Assembly (NCBI GenBank): GCA_024305405.1
Contig: JAKNDB010000068.1
Coordinates: 7,369,501-7,433,500, forward strand
Source of the DNA: Dirofilaria immitis
Taxonomy: Eukaryota; Nematoda; Chromadorea; Rhabditida; Onchocercidae
Length of the DNA: 64,000 nucleotides
Direction of reading: 5' to 3'
Shown here in pieces: positions 1 through 13,218 of this stretch. Position 1 is the stretch's first letter. Every line of letters begins with the position of its first letter. Both the position numbers and the translations under genes were made by a program. The notes under the pieces are model-generated. The model saw only the letters and a program-made list of their open reading frames with translations, did not search any database and had not been told where the DNA came from.

Positions 1-1137
1 TACAATTTTTCATAAAACTATCTTATGAATATTTTATGCTTCAGAAATTTTTGAATGCGGAATCGCGCAGCATATAATTTTTTTCTCGTCGCTATTGTCG
101 CATTGTTTCAGCATAGTGAAGAAAATTTTAAATCTCACATTTCTTTTAGTAATACTACTCATGTGAGAATAATTTAATTTTGGAAATATGACCTATGTTT
201 ACAAAATATAAAAGCTCATGAAATATTGATAATATTCGCTATCATAGTCATGATTACGATTTTCTCTTGCCTCCTAGCGGTTTATTATAAATGACATAAT
301 CATGTCATGTCCTAAATTATACTTTCTTTATCTTATAAATCATGTCTTAAATTTAATTAACACATCCATTGAGTCACAATCATGCTGAAGCATGAGTTAT
401 CTCTATCACATTCTTCAACAAAATATAACAATACGAGAGGTATATTTGTGATTATATGGTGGCACATGTTTTATATATGTTAAGAAGACTATTTAATTCT
501 TATAACTGAAAAGGGTGATAGTTGAGAAAGCAAAATTACCGTACATTAAGTGTCGAGGTCAGCGACCTTTGTCATCACAACGATGGACTGTTTATATCTG
601 GTCCAGTGTCGTCATCCAATCCCATCTTTGTCATTCACTCTCCTCACCTTGTCTTCACACAATTTTTTCATTGCTCTATTTCTATCAATGCTAAACAAGT
701 TGGTGGCTAGTGATTCAATTTGTGTCGAATTTCGTGGTGCTGGAAGGAAACGCAAGAGAAGCATGAAGAGTCACTTTTTTTATCCATTATTCGATTCCCT
801 TTTTCTATTCCATTCTCTTTCTCTTTGCTGCCATGATGATAATTTGACTTTCTAGGAAATACTTCATTTACTTATTCTCATATTTATTTTCGAGATAAGT
901 CTTTAACTTATGCAATGATGATATTTTCATTCCCGTCGAACCACAAAATAGGCAAAAAAAATTAAAATACGCCCTGATCACTTGATAAAACTACATTATT
1001 TTAAAAATTTTTTAAATGCTCGTTACAAGACTTGAATATTCAACAAATATTCATGAAGAAAAAAACGAGGAATATTTCCCACATGCAAATATTTTTTAAA
1101 ATAAATGTATAATTTCCCAAAAATAATTGTTTCATAG

Positions 1138-1319
1138 CGGTAGCATCAAAAATACCGTCAACGATGCTACCCAGGTTGCCTAGCCGGTTGCAAAAGAGAT
1201 CATTCAAGATCAACAAATACTTCTGGGACTTCCGTAGTGGCACATTTGTGGGACTACTTTTCGGCATCCTGCACAAATTTATGAATAGAGTCATTGACTG
1301 CTGTCATCCACTATTTTGA
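1138..1319 (+). CDS. 3'-terminal exon of an unrecognised protein (5' part not found)
   Basis: An uninterrupted frame of about 60 codons follows an acceptor-like 'catag' and ends at TGA 1317-1319. It is more GC-rich than its surroundings. The encoded tail is basic near its start (SRLQKRSFKINKYFWDF), then carries a hydrophobic stretch (GTFVGLLFGIL) and ends near a Cys-Cys pair (DCCHPLF). That suggests a membrane-associated C-terminus. There is no in-frame ATG close to the acceptor, so this is probably a last exon whose upstream exons lie in 1-1130 or beyond the window. The opposite strand is also open here, but its reading has no splice logic. Function unknown. Confidence 0.35.
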
Positions 1320-1885
1320 TGCGAACTGCAAAAGCATTATTCTTTTAAGGAATAAAATACAGAAGCAGAGAAACTGTCCGGCTGTCCGGCACGTTGTCTC
1401 TCCTCTACTACGAAGTTCTTATGCTCTCAGTTTCATCCATTGCAGTAAAATATGAGAAAAACGATATCAACATATGGAAGTCTTCTGGTTTTTGCATAAG
1501 TGATAACTTAGTGTCTCCTTTCATGTGAACTTCAAATGAATATTAAAGTTCCAAAGTTAGCCCAATCTAACAATATTTCATCAACAGAGATCAAATCTCC
1601 GCTAAAACCTTTGCGTTTTTTTGATTATTTTCATAATGAATGATCTTATATTCTTCATATTTATTTAATGAAATCAAAGATGTGTAAGAAAAAACCAATT
1701 TTATAACCGAAAACAATACAAGTCCACTTTCAATAAATTTTTAAAAAAATAAAGCATAATATGTTCATTTGCAGCATAAGTCCTCAATGCAAAATTACAT
1801 TTTCTTAAGAATTAAAAAGCAATAAATGAAGATACTAGTGAAAAAATCGCCTTTAATTAAGTTTACTTCCGCAATAGTTAACATT

Positions 1886-4800
1886 TTAATTCATTTTCTT
1901 CAAGTTATTTTCGACAAATGCCTCTTTAACGAATGGTATTAGTTCCTTGTAAGGATATGGCATAAATTCTCTTAGAATTTCCGGTATACGTATACCGTCC
2001 TCTTCTTGATAATTTTCCAATAGCGCACATAACACACGTGTAGTTGCACACATTGTACCATTCAACATATGCACATAAGATACCTGTATAAAATAAATTG
2101 CTGTGCCCTATGCAAAGTAAATCAAAAACTATTGTGAAAGAAGATTCGAATTGATTAAAATCATCAAAGACATAAAAATTTATCCAAATATCTCAAAATT
2201 TCACGAAACTTTCTGAATCCCAGGAAATAAAGTTTTGAATAGCGTAATCAGTTAAATGAAAAACATACTTCACCATCCAATTTTTTGTTTTCCCATAACG
2301 AATTTTCAAACGTCGAGCTTGATAATCAGTACAGTTCGAACAAGAAACTAATTCTCTGAAAAACTATTGTTTAAACTATATTCACTGTTGAGGGAAACTT
2401 TAAAAACATATAAATAAAAGACAACTTTCTATCATATCTATAAATAAAAACATGGAAAGAACCTGAATGCAGCACTGCCTGGAAACCATGCTTCTAAATC
2501 AAGCTTCTTCGCGGCAGCATTATTTAGTTCTCCCGAAACAATGCAGACAATTCGAAATGGTATACCAAGTGCCTTACAGAAATCTTCGGCGTTTGCAGTC
2601 ATCTGTTAACTCGATATAATAACTATTATGTTATGAGAGAAAGATGCAAAAATCGACAAAACGATCTTTTAATCAATTCTAATCATTAGTCTTAGAGCCA
2701 TCTTTATTCGATTCAGCTTTTATTCTTGTTTTTAATCATTTCTATTCTAAATGCAAAGCAATTTTTTCCAAATATGTAATGCTTCTCTTTTTGCTACTGT
2801 AGGAAAATTTATATCAAAAATATCAAAAGAAAACTTGAAAAAATTCCTCACTAAAATTCTGCTGCAAAAATGGTTATTTCTTTTCTATCTTTAAATTGCA
2901 CCATTTATTGTTCTACATAGAAATTTGGGAAAAAAATACAGTGATTTAGGCCCAGAAAAATTGTCGATCCTAATTTCTATTTAATCAAAATAAGGAAATC
3001 AGTGGCACTTAAATTTTCAATAAAAATAGTGTCTTGATTGATTTATATACGAATAACAAAAGCTTATTTTTGCAAATGCTCGGTAATCAAATTATTCAAT
3101 AATTTGCAAGTTTACATAAAATTTATGTTTCGCAGTTTTTGAATATTATCAAGTGTTAATAGCTACAGATCATTTTCAGTTGAATAACGCAATGTGCGAT
3201 CCAAATGCCGATAATCCTTATCCCTTCAAAAATAAGAGAAAACATGATTTACCTCATCAAGCATTTTCCAGCTTTCATCATCATGTGGAGAACATAAGAC
3301 GAATTGCTCGATTTTTTCAAATTGATGTACTCGAAAAATACCACGGGTATCTCGTCCATGACTTCCAACCTACAACTTCTAGGCCGAATTAAATTCGACC
3401 CCAATGAATTAATAAATGGTATCGAAAGAACATGACTACCTCCTGGCGAAAACAAGATGATATGCCAGCATATTTGATTGGCAAATCTGCTTCACCAATC
3501 CATTCATTTCGATGATAAGCTGCTATTGGCTGCTCGGATGTGGCTATGAGATATTTTTCGTCATTGGTTTCGTCTCCGACAACTTCAGAACCTTTTCCAG
3601 TAACCTATTATGAATTATGATAAAAAAAAAAAACAAAGAAATCCACAATTTTCTTAATGAATTTCTGCAGAAAGAAATCCACAATTTTCTTAATGAATTT
3701 CTGCAGAGACTAAGCAAGACTATTAGTTTAAAAGAAACCTTGTACAGCTCTTGATCGAATTGACTGAGCTGCGCAACTTCCTCCATTACCTCCTTACGCA
3801 TGAAAAATGGAGTGTAAAGTGCAGTAAAACCTTTAGAATGTAACATTTGCAAAGCGAGATTGATAACAGCTTGTTCCAGAAATACTAATGGACCCTAAAC
3901 AAAAACAATGTGTCCGCATAAACTTTCAGAATCAAAAAAATTTTAATCAATTAAAAGCAACGAATTAAACAGACTTTCAAAAAATAACCGCGACCACCAG
4001 CGACAGAAGTTCCACGATCACCATCAAAACCATCAATCATCACACAAAGATCTATCTGAAATGTGAAACATCAAGTAATAATAATATTGAAACAAATAAA
4101 CAAGAATATGCAATATACCAGCACCATGGGAACTCATTTATTTAAGCAATTTACTTGGAAAAAGAAATTTATAACGAATGGTAGAGAATGTTTCTCTTTC
4201 AATGTTATTTAAGAACATATAAGCTGCAACTTGAGAATAATTCGAACTAAATATTCTTTTAAAGATCATGCGACTGAAGAACTGCTCTGTTTAATTAACC
4301 CACATGTGAATACTTTTTCTTAGTTTTGATGTCACCAAAAATCTTTTCCACCCTGTTATTGTCTTCATTATCACTGACGGGCACAGTAGGATGTATGATA
4401 TTGCCTATTTGAACAAGCCTTTGATGACGGTTTGCTTCAAGCTTCTCCATTTGTCTTTTTTTTTTCCGTAAGCTTCTCATCAATTATGGTTTTCAGTTTT
4501 TTAATTTGCAGTACCGTCAAGCTCTAAAAATGAAAATCAACGATGAAAAAGCTACTTGAAACAAAACAAAAAGTTTGGAATTTGCTATGCAATTATTTAT
4601 AAATTTGTTTCATATTCCATCGAAAAAATTACCAATAAACTGCTACAATATTAATGTAATATAATAAAAACAATTACTGCAATATGAATACAAATTGAAT
4701 TAAAAATTATCTACCTTTATGTCATCAACATCCAATACTTCTAAGCATTCCACACAATCGATTGGTACCGAATTATCATCACCGACTGGTTCTTTTTTCT

Positions 4801-5271
4801 AAAATCTTCAATGTTCCCGCTGATAGTGACAATATAATGAATAGTAAATATAAAGAAATAATACAACGTACCTTCATTTTCTCTCAATAACTTTGCTGCA
4901 TAAATTAATTAATCTGTTGAAATTGTCCGCGGAGAAGCGATCTGATAAATATAAAAGAATTTTTAGAAGAATTTAGTTGCACACTTTTCTCATCTAATCT
5001 TCCAGTTTATTTCAAAATACCTTTACACAATTTTCTTGTATGCTAAAATTAATTTAAAAGGAAAAGAGTTGCGCTGGAAACAATGGATATGGAGACTTTT
5101 CTTAAATTTCATTCGGCATGAAACTCTTCCCTCACCTTTTCTCCATCGTCGATCATAATCAATAACTTCATCCACAAATTCGACGTTTTTATATCGTTTT
5201 CGTTGTGAATCTCGTATCAGTGCCGGATCGCCGCCTTTTTCTTCCCGAAATAAATCGATATCCAGAACCAT
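1886..5271 (-). CDS. sars-1: Seryl-tRNA synthetase, cytosolic (11 exons)
   Basis: Charges tRNA-Ser (and the selenocysteine tRNA where present) with serine in the cytosol. The start ATG at 5271 gives [20 protein letters not shown], the eukaryotic SerRS N-terminus, and sits 2 nt after an acceptor-like 'attcag', so the mRNA is probably trans-spliced. Further exons lie at about 4874-4941, 4714-4793, 4304-4525, 3980-4046, 3740-3895, 3442-3604, 3252-3369, 2462-2602, 2270-2357 and 1886-2083. Class II motif 2 is visible ([20 protein letters not shown]), as are the motif 3 region (NGTMCATTR) and the C-terminal ENYQEEDGI block. The lysine-rich extension of vertebrate SerRS is very short here (ENNLKKMN). 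Two frame slips are needed, at the T runs 4877-4880 and 2281-2286 (one base short each); both restore the family pattern. The intron between exons 6 and 7 holds a 36-bp tandem duplication. Confidence 0.93.
3635..3706. repeat. 36-bp perfect tandem duplication in a SerRS intron
   Basis: The unit 3635-3670 is repeated exactly at 3671-3706. It begins aaagaaatccacaatt and ends ttctgcag. Each copy ends in an acceptor-like ctgcag. It lies in the intron just downstream of SerRS exon 6 in transcript order. Confidence 0.9.
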
Positions 5272-5273
5272 TT

Positions 5274-5280
5274 CTGAATT
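5274..5280 (-). promoter_or_regulatory. Putative spliced-leader acceptor before sars-1
   Basis: On the minus strand 'aattcag' is followed after two bases by the SerRS ATG. There is no upstream coding exon in the 1.07 kb back to the preceding gene, so this is better explained as an SL trans-splice acceptor than as a cis intron end. This is an inference from position only. Confidence 0.4.
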
Positions 5281-6344
5281 AACCAAAACGAATATCGTAA
5301 TTTAATAAATTTCCCATCAACGAAATTACCGCGAATTAATTTACCAAAGTACAAGTACTTAAATTAGAAGTTAGAAAAAATATTTCTATAGTTTAACAAT
5401 AAATTGTAAGTATCACTACAAGTATGTTGACAAAGACACTTGCAGAAGTATTAATAAAGTGCAGTAGTCCAGAGTTGCAAATAGCTAAGTTATCTCAGAT
5501 ATGACTAGTCTAACATTCGGCAGTTCACCTGTGAATTTCAAATGACGACTTGCCTGCAAGAAATAGTAAATAAAATAACGTAAATGTTCAGTACGCTCAC
5601 CTCAATAAATATGATAGCAATGCAATCTATGCCAAATTTTTTTCTTTAATACACTATAAAATAATAAATGTATATTAGAATCATGAATATTCTTTTACGT
5701 TAACAAACTTATTCTTAACTGAATACTCTGCTCTTAACGTTTCATTCGACTGAACCAATGTGTTCAGTATATCGATGCTACTTAGAGTTTTAACATCAGA
5801 CACTAGGTCACTTTGACTAATTCGGAATGGAAGTTTTAGAATTTTGGCCCTCTTATATAAATGTATTCAGAAATGAGGAAAATGCTACTTGTCATAAATT
5901 GACTTGAACATTTCATCATGATGTGAAAATAGTCGTTAGCAAAATGAAGCAAACGGCGATGGTGGAGGACAGGAACATAACTATTTAATAGAAAAAGGCA
6001 TCTACTGTTATGAAATGCGAAAAGTCACTTTCGTCATTCGACGCATTCATCTCTTAGAGTAACGATACCGATTGTAGATCGTTCAACATTAGTCCTCTTC
6101 ACATCATGAATCGTTAGAATCCAAAAGCATGCATTTAAAAAAATATGAACATCTAGAACATCTTTATACTTCATAAAAACAGAAGAAAATACAAACTTTA
6201 TGGAAAAGTTTCCAAAAACTACTGCTCACAAAATTAGCCAGTATTTGTAAATAAAACTGAATAAAACGAAACTTCTAAACCGATATCACTCTTTTTCTAC
6301 TCAAATATTTCAAACATCAAAATATGTTACGCTAATACGCAGCA
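5281..6344. other. Intergenic stretch between psd-1 and sars-1
   Basis: About 1.06 kb, AT-rich. I see no coding exon with splice support. It should contain the 3' UTR of the decarboxylase gene and any signal needed for downstream trans-splicing. Confidence 0.5.
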
Positions 6345-9153
6345 TCAAAAACCACTAATAATGAGACTTTGTCCGTAGCGTAAATTATCACCAGCATTAA
6401 CTGCAAATTGTATAGTTGGAGGAGCTTCAAATATCTGCAAAATATTATTAACTAATGTTGAACAATTTATCACCATTTTCAGAAAATTAGTCAATTATAT
6501 TGTCCATACCAAACAATCCATAGCAAAACTATCCGTAGCCTGATAATACATAAACTAAAAGAGAACATTGCTTAATGGAATGTTTAAAACAGAAGAAAAA
6601 AATTACTAACAATATTATATTTATTGTTAAACTAAAAAGATGAACAGGAAAAATTTACCAAAACAATCGTTGATCCTAATCGAAATTCCCCAACTTTATC
6701 ACCAGGTTGATATGCATGTTCTAGTTCTGTAGTTACTGGTTGTGTTTTAAACATTTCCTTTCGTAAACGTTTGATATTTGTGTGAAGTAAGGGGTCCTAA
6801 GTTAAATCAAATAAAATAGAAATTCCTAGCAAAATTAACGGACAATGGTGATAAAATATTCTCTAGATCATAAATACAACTGTATTTTTCTCAATTCTAG
6901 GAACTAAAAAATCAGAAATTTCTAATATTCCAAAAAGAAAAAACTTCAATTCACCAATTTTAAGATAAAAAAAAAAAACAGATATATTAAAATGTTAACT
7001 GCGTCTATCGAAACATCCCCAACATTTGTAGCTGCGACAGCACTCATTGCAAAAAAACCATGTTTCCAGTAACCTTTCAAAACAACTCGTTCGTTGATAC
7101 AAAACAAATGAGGCATGCGATGTAAAAATGTCGGTCGTACTGACAATAATAATCCTATAAATAATGATAAATGATTGCATGTACCTGTTATTAGATAAAA
7201 GGACCAGATATAAGCTAGCAAAGATTCTTTCTAGGACTGAAAATTTTGAAAACAGAATACGAACTTACCGGGAAAATGTATTTCCTCACATGCCATCCAT
7301 TTTGCAGGAGCATGAAATCCGTGATAATTGCCAGGAGCAAGATAGAGAACCATTTGATAAAGTTCATGTCCTTGCTATAGTTATTCAGTTTTACTTTGCA
7401 TAATATCGAACAAATAAAGAAACATCAGTTTCAACTCTGTATGCGAATCAATCTACTAGAATAATACTACTAGTTTACTATAAAAAAAGAGGTTAGTAAT
7501 TGTTAATATGAAATTCACTTTTTGTTTTTATATCCACAGATCCTAAAAATCGGTAATATCATAATCATGGCCTTTCACGAACTCAATACGTCCTTCATTC
7601 ACTTTTCCGTAATGAATGACTATTCCGTCAGCTGGAGATACCTATAAAGAAAACAAACAAAGTCATCATTAATAAAAAGGAAAGAAAAAACACTTTCAAC
7701 TACATTAAAATTTGAGGTAAATTATAAAAAATTTTTTACATTATTCTCATAGTACAAAAACTTTTTTTTCAAAAAACTGATATATGGAAAAACAACAAAC
7801 CAAGTCGGCATCACTAATAGGTCTAACTGTAGATTTCAATGATCTATTAAAAATGCTGCTAATGTTGGATAGGCAGACAAATCTTCTACTTCAGCTTCAT
7901 CCATTCGACAATCGTATGCTCGAATATAAACATCTAAAAAACTATTTAACAATATTTTTGACATTACAAAGTCTTTCATTTCAAATATTCCGTGGTTTTG
8001 AAATATTTGATGATTTGGAACTGGAGAATTTGCAGGTAAATGCTAGCATTTTTATTAATTATCAGAAAAGCTGGAAAATCCCTTTTAGCAAGCATATTTA
8101 TTTTTTCTGTTCTGAACCACTCCTTTGATAATTTTCGTTTTCTTTTTCTCATTCTCAACTAATTTTTTTCCTACATATTTCTTCATTTGGCTATTCCAAA
8201 AGAAACTGCAGCACATATTACTAAATAAAAATAAAAACAAAACATATTTCAATTTCGAAAAAACTAACTGAATATTTTCGGTCGCAGCCATACCGGAATA
8301 TAAACATTAGCTATGCCACCAGCAAAACGCGAAATTGCATTCAGCGGTAGGGAAGAATATGCACGCAACTACAATAATTTTCATTCTTTTTATCTTTACC
8401 TTACACAGCATACTACTACTGATCACAAAACGAAAGAATAATACAGGAATTAAGAATATGAATAATTATCAAATAATTATTTTCTAAAACAGATGATTTT
8501 AAACCTAAGTCTAATAATTGCTGTTTCTTCGTAATAATTTGTCTCTTGTCTCCCATATCGAATATTCTATTTTGAATATTTTTTCGAATTTTTCAAACTT
8601 TTAAAACGATTTAAATTTATGAAACCGTAAAAATATCATCTTCATTGGCTACCTGAATTTCTTCGGTTAACACGATATGGCACTTAAAACTTCTTTCACA
8701 CTGACCAAAAAGTTATGTTGATCAAACTTTAATGCAAATGAATAACATACAGTAGAGATTTGGAAGCTTAGTTATGATTGAAATGAGGTAAGCTTAAAAT
8801 TGTTGGAAAATTGATATTTCCAATTTTCCCAATCTTAAAATAAAACCGATAAACATTTTCTGAAATTTTTTTGTTTTCTTTAGTTATAGAATGGATTAAA
8901 GTCGCACAAAACTAGAACAGACAACTAAACTTATGGAAATTAAAATTCCCATCGAATAAATGAGTTTACCTTCCAATCGGAATAATACTGTCTCTTATCT
9001 TCTAATTCTCGTGAATCCGGAATAAATAAGTTATATAAATAAATAGTACTACTGCCAGTAACAAAACCAACTGTTATCCATTTAAACAGTTTATAAAAGT
9101 GAAAAGCAAATTTTGGCGAGCTTTTTTGCTATCGTCGACACTCGCAGTAACAT
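6345..9153 (-). CDS. psd-1: Phosphatidylserine decarboxylase, mitochondrial (8 exons)
   Basis: Converts phosphatidylserine to phosphatidylethanolamine at the inner mitochondrial membrane. ATG 9153 gives a short basic N-terminus followed by a hydrophobic segment ([16 protein letters not shown]), fitting a mitochondrial anchor. Later exons show [10 protein letters not shown] (about 7800-7945), VSPADG plus DITDF (7545-7639), the catalytic-domain block [12 protein letters not shown] (7270-7360), [16 protein letters not shown] and [10 protein letters not shown] (7007-7156), and the self-cleavage motif [11 protein letters not shown] (6661-6797), where cleavage between G and S yields the pyruvoyl enzyme. 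The last exon ends IISGF at 6345. Frame slips occur at 9122-9127, 7849-7853 and 7545-7549, and probably near the exon 5/6 junction; each looks like a single lost base in a run. Start ATG follows 'ttgcag' by 4 nt. Confidence 0.92.
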
Positions 9154-10230
9154 AATTCTGCAATAAATAAAACTCATAGCTTTAGGAAAAATTCAAATGT
9201 AATTCAAATATCTTAATCAAATGGAAAATAACTGTACGTTTAATTAACGTACAGTTAGTTAATTTGTATATTCTATAGTTATATGGTTATATATTAAATG
9301 AGTGATGCAGGCTGATGCATCTTGTTTACATGAATGGTACATTTGAAACTGAATAAATCTGGGTTTAAGCAAATTCAAAAATCATTATAAATTATTAAAA
9401 AAGAATGCAGTTATGTATTTATAGTAAAAGCAAAAGTATTTTCAGAGGCATGTACTTGACCAACATATAGCATTTCCGTATGATGATTTAGTTTGTCTAC
9501 AATAGTTTTGACTGACTGGCTAATATTAAAGCAATTCAGAACGGGTGAATGATGAACTAAATGTTGATAAAGCAATTGCCAGTCAAATAAGAATCTTCGT
9601 CCAGTTATTAGTGATGAATATTCCTTCCATTTTTAATGGGTCTTTGTATAATTTCACATTTACATGGGTCATCAGTGAATATACGCTCTATTTCTTAATA
9701 GATTGTGTCAAGATGCTAGCGTTTCTTACTAAGAGAATAAAGTAAGACAACTTTAAATTATTATATAATCTGCAGTAAATTTGAATTGCAGGAAATTTGC
9801 AAGGACTTATCAAAACCATCAACTTACTGCATAATCTCTAAAATTCGTCCATTTTCGTTGAAGAAACTTGCGAGCATCAATGATGAACCATCGCTGTACT
9901 AACATCACATGCTGTAACATCTTGACATGCAAATCTACTTAATTATTACCAAATCTGCGAATACATTCATTTCTTCTATTTTAGATATAATTAAACAAGT
10001 TTTAACGTAATTAACCCACATCTATGTCTTTAAAAGATCCTCTAAAATATAAAAAACTCGATAAAAATTTCAATGTACATTAATAAATTTCAATTTTACC
10101 AGGTATTTCAAAAGACTTCATACTTTCCAAGTTCATGAAACACTGAACGTAATTTTAGTTTTTATCATTTTTTTATAAGAACCAAACAAACACATCTTTC
10201 CTTCAAATCATTTTCCAAAAATGAAAAATT
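9154..10230. other. Intergenic stretch with a small hairpin (9230-9256)
   Basis: No gene recognised. An 11-bp perfect stem (aactgtacgtt / aacgtacagtt) with a 5-base loop lies at 9230-9256. It sits between the SPOUT1 stop and the psd-1 start. Confidence 0.5.
9158..9166 (-). promoter_or_regulatory. Putative spliced-leader acceptor before psd-1
   Basis: Minus-strand sequence 'tattgcag' ends four bases before the ATG at 9153, with no coding exon recognisable upstream in the 1.1 kb gap. Consistent with SL addition; inference only. Confidence 0.4.
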
Positions 10231-13218
10231 TCATAAATCAATATAAATCAGAGATCTAAGAGTGGCTAAGGTAATTGGTATGGCTTCTTCCGTTCGGATG
10301 ATTCGACTTCCTTGTCCAGGCACAACATTTAGGTAATGTTCAAATAGTTCTTCGGGAGTTGAACAAGTGATATTTTTATCGGCTTTTACTGCTGCCTCCA
10401 AGCCCTCCAGCCCACCAAAAACGATTAAAACTCGACTTGAAAATTATTTAAATCAATTACTTTTCATTGTTTAAAACCTTAAAGCACGGTATATTAAAAA
10501 CAATGCAAAATGTCTTATATTAATTTTTACTCAAAAACACAATTTAAGCCTGTATGTGAAGCCAAAATAAATTTTTAAATCAACTTCAATGATCTGTTAC
10601 ATTATTGAACAGCTAATCCTGAATAAAAAAACTTACTTTCTTTCAGATAACGGCGTTCCAAATCTGCTCACTGGCTTTCCTCGTTCTGATGTTCCAATGA
10701 TAACATCATATTTTTCAGCATTCAGTGCATCGTGAAGACTTAAAGCAATACGTACTTTATAACCCCAGTATAATCCAGCTTCTCGTTTTATTTGCTGAGA
10801 ATTCACTAAGCACCCGTGATATCGCTTTTTTCTGTAGCAAGAAATTCTATATTTTTTCCGCTTTCGATAATTTATTTCTATCGTTCACTACTAATTGCTA
10901 TTTTAATATTTCTTGTTTACTATTTCCGAGCTGTTTTCACATGCTTTTATGAATTCCAGATAACATGATACAAACCAACGCACATGTCAGTTGTTCCTAA
11001 CAGCATAGTAAAATTATCGAGATGAAGAATTCACATAATTACTTCAATGATAATTTGAAACGATGACCTCCTCGACAAATTGGAGGGAATAAAAATATGA
11101 AGAAACACAAATACCCGAGTGAATATCCAATATTTTGACAGTAACGCGAGTTCCAGATTCCAGTGCAACTTCCTCATTAATTTGAACATTCTAAATTAAA
11201 CGTGTTATCATTATTATTTTTATAATAAAGCAATAAACAAACTTAAATTTCGGGAGCCAAAGAGGAAAAAATACATACTAACATATTATTAAAATGGAGT
11301 TGATACTACCATAAAAAAACCCACTTACTACCGGAAAAATAACATACTTTGTACAGGCCAATGTTACACACTGGTCCATGACCTGATTTCACTGGCTTAT
11401 CCAACACAATACCTTCTCTGTAAGGAACACTTAAATCTGATATGCGCAAATGGTGAGGGCAATCTAACGGATTCAAAATACCTAAACAAGAGAAACATTT
11501 GTTTTAGCAAAACAGCGAACTGGAAAAAAAAGTTTTCTTTCAAGAATTCATGTCTGCAAAATAGCATTTACCAGCATATTTTAATGTTTTTGAAGAGGAA
11601 ATAAGATTTTCCGTAAATACTGTGGGCACTCCATAAATTCCAAAATTCTTGCCAAATGGAAATTACATTCGATATTGCCACTATGAACAGGCAAATCTGG
11701 ATACCACTGGCCACTGCAGTAATTTTCGCGTTGTCTAAAAAGTTGATTCACAATGAAAACAAATCTGAACATAAAAATCGTTCACAAATTGATTCTGAAA
11801 TGATTTTAAGTACCACAACACGTGAAGGAGAAAGCAAACCAACTGTGGTTTCATTCGAGCCGTTTCATCATAAATAATAATCTCATCAACGCAGAACACT
11901 GCAGCCGAACGTGCTATCTATAATTTGTATCATTCAAGTACATCCAGATTATCGCACTATCTTCTTTATGTTTGTCAAGCAGTATAAATAAATGGACTAG
12001 AAATCACATGGGACTTTAATACTACATATTGGACATACTGAAGATTCATAGTCCATGAATTCATTAAACATCACAATACACATTATCAAACATATAATTT
12101 AGTACGAAATAAAAAAAGTTATTAGAAAGTTCAAATTTAATTAATTTAACAAAAACGATATTTTCTCAATCACAATAATTGCGATTAAATAACTGATGCT
12201 AGTTGACAGCGTTAACACATCAAAACTAGTTAAATCTAGAATGAGTGCTTACCTGTCCAGCAAGGTAAGTCCTTAGTTCTGGACTTTGCGCGTTATTCAG
12301 TATTGATCCGGGAAGTGCTATGCTCAGCATCGGAGATTTTCTTGAAATGACTAAAACAATAAAAATCATTCTTGTCGTGATTGGTTAGTAAAATCTTAAA
12401 AGCAGAATTTTCAATTGATTGCTCAATTAATCGTAATTAAATGAAATGTTTAAAGGTCAAAATAAGAAGTTATTAACAGGAACTTTTAACACTTTAAATT
12501 GAACTTAACACTAGCATGCAGAAATAAAAAACCATTAGATGAATGAAACTAAATGATTTATATGGCCATATAAGTTAATGCTGAGGATCCTCAGAAATAT
12601 TCCTTTATTTGTTAAACTAACCGTGACTTCTCGTTTCATTCACAACATCATTATTCGTGTCTGTAGTTGAGGCAGTATTAACTTCAGGCTTTTGAATCAG
12701 TTGTTCTAACAACATATTTTCACGAAATTGCTTCATTGCAGCTTTTCCTGATAATTATTGTAGGTCTTTCAAATTATCAAACAAAATTCTGCACTAAAAT
12801 TTTTGTTTCACTAAAAGGAAAAAGTTGATGAATAAATTTTCATATATCGGTGATATTCACTTCATTAGAGACTTTTTTGAAATTAGCAATGATAATGTTG
12901 CACTATGCAGACAATTTTTTTTATAGTCCACATTTCGACGTTGTAATAATTTGGTGTATTTTAAGTTGTTAAGCAACCCATGTAAACCAGGTTTCAGTCA
13001 ATATCCTTTATTTGAAATTACTCCTCAAAAGACTGATCCTTTTAAAAAATAAAAAAATTATCTGCATAGTGCAACATTATCATTGCTAATTTCAAAAAAA
13101 TTTCCAACTTACTCTTCCGCCATGATATTTCCTTTCTTTTCTTGAACACATTTCCACCTTGAGTTTGTTTCTTCTTCAACTGCTTCTTACTGCTATCGTT
13201 AGCCATTTCTTCTAACAT
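10231..13218 (-). CDS. SPOUT1: SPOUT-domain RNA methyltransferase (C9orf114/SPOUT1 family)
   Basis: Predicted SAM-dependent methyltransferase of the trefoil-knot SPOUT class; the vertebrate protein is nuclear and linked to centromere/spindle function. Exon 1 (13113-13218) encodes a lysine-rich tail (SSKKQLKKKQTQGG). Exon 3 reads SIALPGSILNNAQSPELRTY, and the following exons give IARSAAVFCVDEIIIYDE and LARILEFMECPQYLRK. Then come LNPLDCPHHLR and SGHGPVCNIGLYK (about 11349-11480), and YDVIIGTSERGKPVS (about 10640-10790). The C-terminal exon (10231-10438) has VFGGLEGLEAA and the knot signature NVVPGQGSRIIRTEEA, with stop at 10231-10233. A small intron at about 11.73-11.86 kb splits the FCVDE and LARIL blocks with matching phase. 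One frame slip at the T run 11579-11582 separates PLQKH from KYAG. Exon 1 could start at either of two Met codons (13218 or 13206). Confidence 0.9.
12873..13099. repeat. Long inverted repeat (47-49 bp arms) in SPOUT1 intron 1
   Basis: Arm 12873-12919 (ttttttgaaattagcaatga...) and arm 13051-13099 are reverse complements with one mismatch over about 47 bases. The 131-base spacer has no coding sense. It could be a fold-back or MITE-like element; no target-site duplication is obvious. Confidence 0.85.

Noticed and set aside
1040..1294. 84-codon minus-strand ORF
   Set aside because: The plus-strand frame over the same bases has an acceptor, a stop and a better residue composition; the minus ORF has no splice logic.
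1130..1450. Bacterial-endosymbiont or mitochondrial insertion, suggested by the different base composition
   Set aside because: The open frame matches no such gene that I recognise and is preceded by a eukaryotic splice acceptor.
11656..11877. 73-codon plus-strand ORF
   Set aside because: Antisense shadow of the SPOUT1 exons encoding LARILEF; no splice signals of its own.
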